A stretch of 64,000 bases of DNA. It comes from Opeltia flavorubescens. Its lineage: Eukaryota; Ascomycota; Lecanoromycetes; Teloschistales; Teloschistaceae. The number at the start of each line of letters is the position of its first letter. Position 1 is the stretch's first letter. The position numbers and the translations under genes were made by a program. Below the pieces are notes generated by a model. The model was given only the letters and a program-made list of their open reading frames with translations. It searched no databases and was not told the DNA's origin. The stretch is taken from NCBI GenBank assembly GCA_000442125.1, contig KE546981.1, positions 992,001 to 1,056,000 of the forward strand. The letters are read 5' to 3'. Positions 63,296-64,000 of this stretch are shown piece by piece.

Positions 63296-64000
63296 TTACA
63301 ATTTTCCACCCCAGTCCTCACACCTTCGAGGCCGTCGGTACCGGCAATCACATGCCCCGTTGTCACTGACGATTTCTTGAGGTGAAGTGCCATACTCTCG
63401 ATTTTCCTTGACCTTCCCTTTCCTCACCGTCCCTTCATCAACGTCGCCAAAACAAAGTCCCAGATGATCCTCTTCGCCCTCCCTACCTCCACGGCTTTCT
63501 TCCCCTTTCCTCCTCTCCTGGCCGCTCCCTCCGCCCTCCAGTATCCTAACCTCCAGCCCAAAAACCTCCATCTGATGTACCCCCGCACACGTATTCCTCA
63601 ACCTCACCGAAGCCGGTGAGTTCACCGCCAGCACAACCCACTCAGTCATCGTATCCCAACTCGTCGAACTAATACCCGACACCGCCGCGTAAAGCACATG
63701 CGCCACTACCAAAGTACAGTAAAGCATCAGGACCGCAGCTGTAAGTTTCGGCGCCAAGCCTTGCATGCTGAAAGCATAACCTTCGACCGTGGAGTCGATG
63801 CGGAGTTTGAGGAAGTTTTTTGTTTCGCTCTGGGTGGGATCGAGGGTGAAGATGTCGCCCTTATTTGAAAACCAGAAATCTCCGTCTGGGAGTGTTGCAT
63901 TTAATTTTTCGTTGAACACGGTGCGGAGGGTGCCTTGGAGGCGGGTATTGAATGCTGTTCTAGAAAGGCCGTTTGCGAAGAGACCAGCGAGGATGATGTT
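63296..64000 (-). CDS. C-terminal part of a fungal membrane protein, start outside window
   Basis: The open frame runs from the window edge to a stop at 63296 (about 235 codons, 3' end only). It reads GLFANGLSRTAFNTRL near the edge, then ATLPDGDFWFSNKGDIFTLD, LKLRIDSTVEGYAFSMQGLA, a membrane segment KLTAAVLMLYCTLVVAHVLY, then GISSTSWDTMTEWVVLAVNS and RLRNTCAGVHQMEVFGLEVR. This combination (YAF.. + TM + SWD..E...LA.NS) is the C-terminal signature of large multi-pass fungal membrane proteins of unknown function that I recognise only by pattern. The final 80 residues are Gly/Glu/Arg-rich and variable. No in-frame end was assumed upstream. Confidence 0.65.
   Translation of the reverse strand, partial: NIILAGLFANGLSRTAFNTRLQGTLRTVFNEKLNATLPDGDFWFSNKGDIFTLDPTQSETKNFLKLRIDSTVEGYAFSMQGLAPKLTAAVLMLYCTLVVAHVLYAAVSGISSTSWDTMTEWVVLAVNSPASVRLRNTCAGVHQMEVFGLEVRILEGGGSGQERRKGEESRGGREGEEDHLGLCFGDVDEGTVRKGKVKENREYGTSPQEIVSDNGACDCRYRRPRRCEDWGGKL

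Noticed and set aside
1-64000. tRNA genes, CRISPR arrays, operon structure
   Set aside because: No cloverleaf-like sequence with a GTTCRANYC arm, no regularly spaced repeats and no polycistronic spacing; the gene structure is eukaryotic throughout.

Overview
The window is nuclear DNA of a filamentous ascomycete (Pezizomycotina). The evidence is genes split by short GT-AG introns (mostly 45-75 nt), dense packing on both strands, and families typical of these fungi: DUF7708, DUF7025 AAA ATPases, HET-like membrane proteins and fungal APH-type kinases. A leotiomycete is possible but the sequence does not settle it. Six single unresolved bases (n) are present, at 8387, 15653, 37800, 47360, 51310 and 55547. 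No tRNA, rRNA, CRISPR or intact transposable element was recognised. All exon boundaries were placed by hand; for almost every multi-exon gene the exon lengths sum to a multiple of three.

Left part (1-31 kb). Housekeeping genes come first: TFIIIC subunit 5 (cut by the window edge), the splicing factor Yju2, and then a small secreted expansin-like protein. From 4.9 to 10.3 kb lies a gene-poor block with two decayed genes. A secreted BBE-type FAD oxidase (10.3-12.2 kb) and the splicing factor SF3A3/Prp9 (12.9-14.6 kb) follow. Next come a 969-residue DUF7025-AAA ATPase and, divergent from it, a DUF7708 protein whose NACHT-like domain has lost its nucleotide-binding residues. MCM5, an F-box/2EXR-like protein, an AIG2-like gamma-glutamylcyclotransferase, a small unknown gene and an intronless amidohydrolase complete this part.

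Middle part (32-46 kb). A five-exon HET-like membrane protein is followed by the most unusual structure seen. A pair made of a large membrane-anchored APH-type kinase (minus) and a small Cys/His-rich protein (plus), transcribed divergently from a shared ~0.7 kb region, is present twice in tandem (36445-40424 and 41649-45678). Both partners are paralogous and the small genes share intron position and phase. This suggests a functional two-component unit with no function known to me.

Right part (46-64 kb). An NTF2/SnoaL-like protein, an ATP-dependent DNA ligase with a long C-terminal extension, an unknown KEN/D-box-containing protein, the APC/C subunit Cdc16/Apc6, a BTB protein, the exon-junction helicase eIF4A-III/Fal1, and the C-terminal end of a membrane protein that runs off the window. 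Several genes serve RNA processing (Yju2, SF3A3, eIF4A-III) and cell cycle or replication (MCM5, Apc6, the KEN-box protein), but they are dispersed and there is no sign of operon-like organisation or of a secondary-metabolite cluster.
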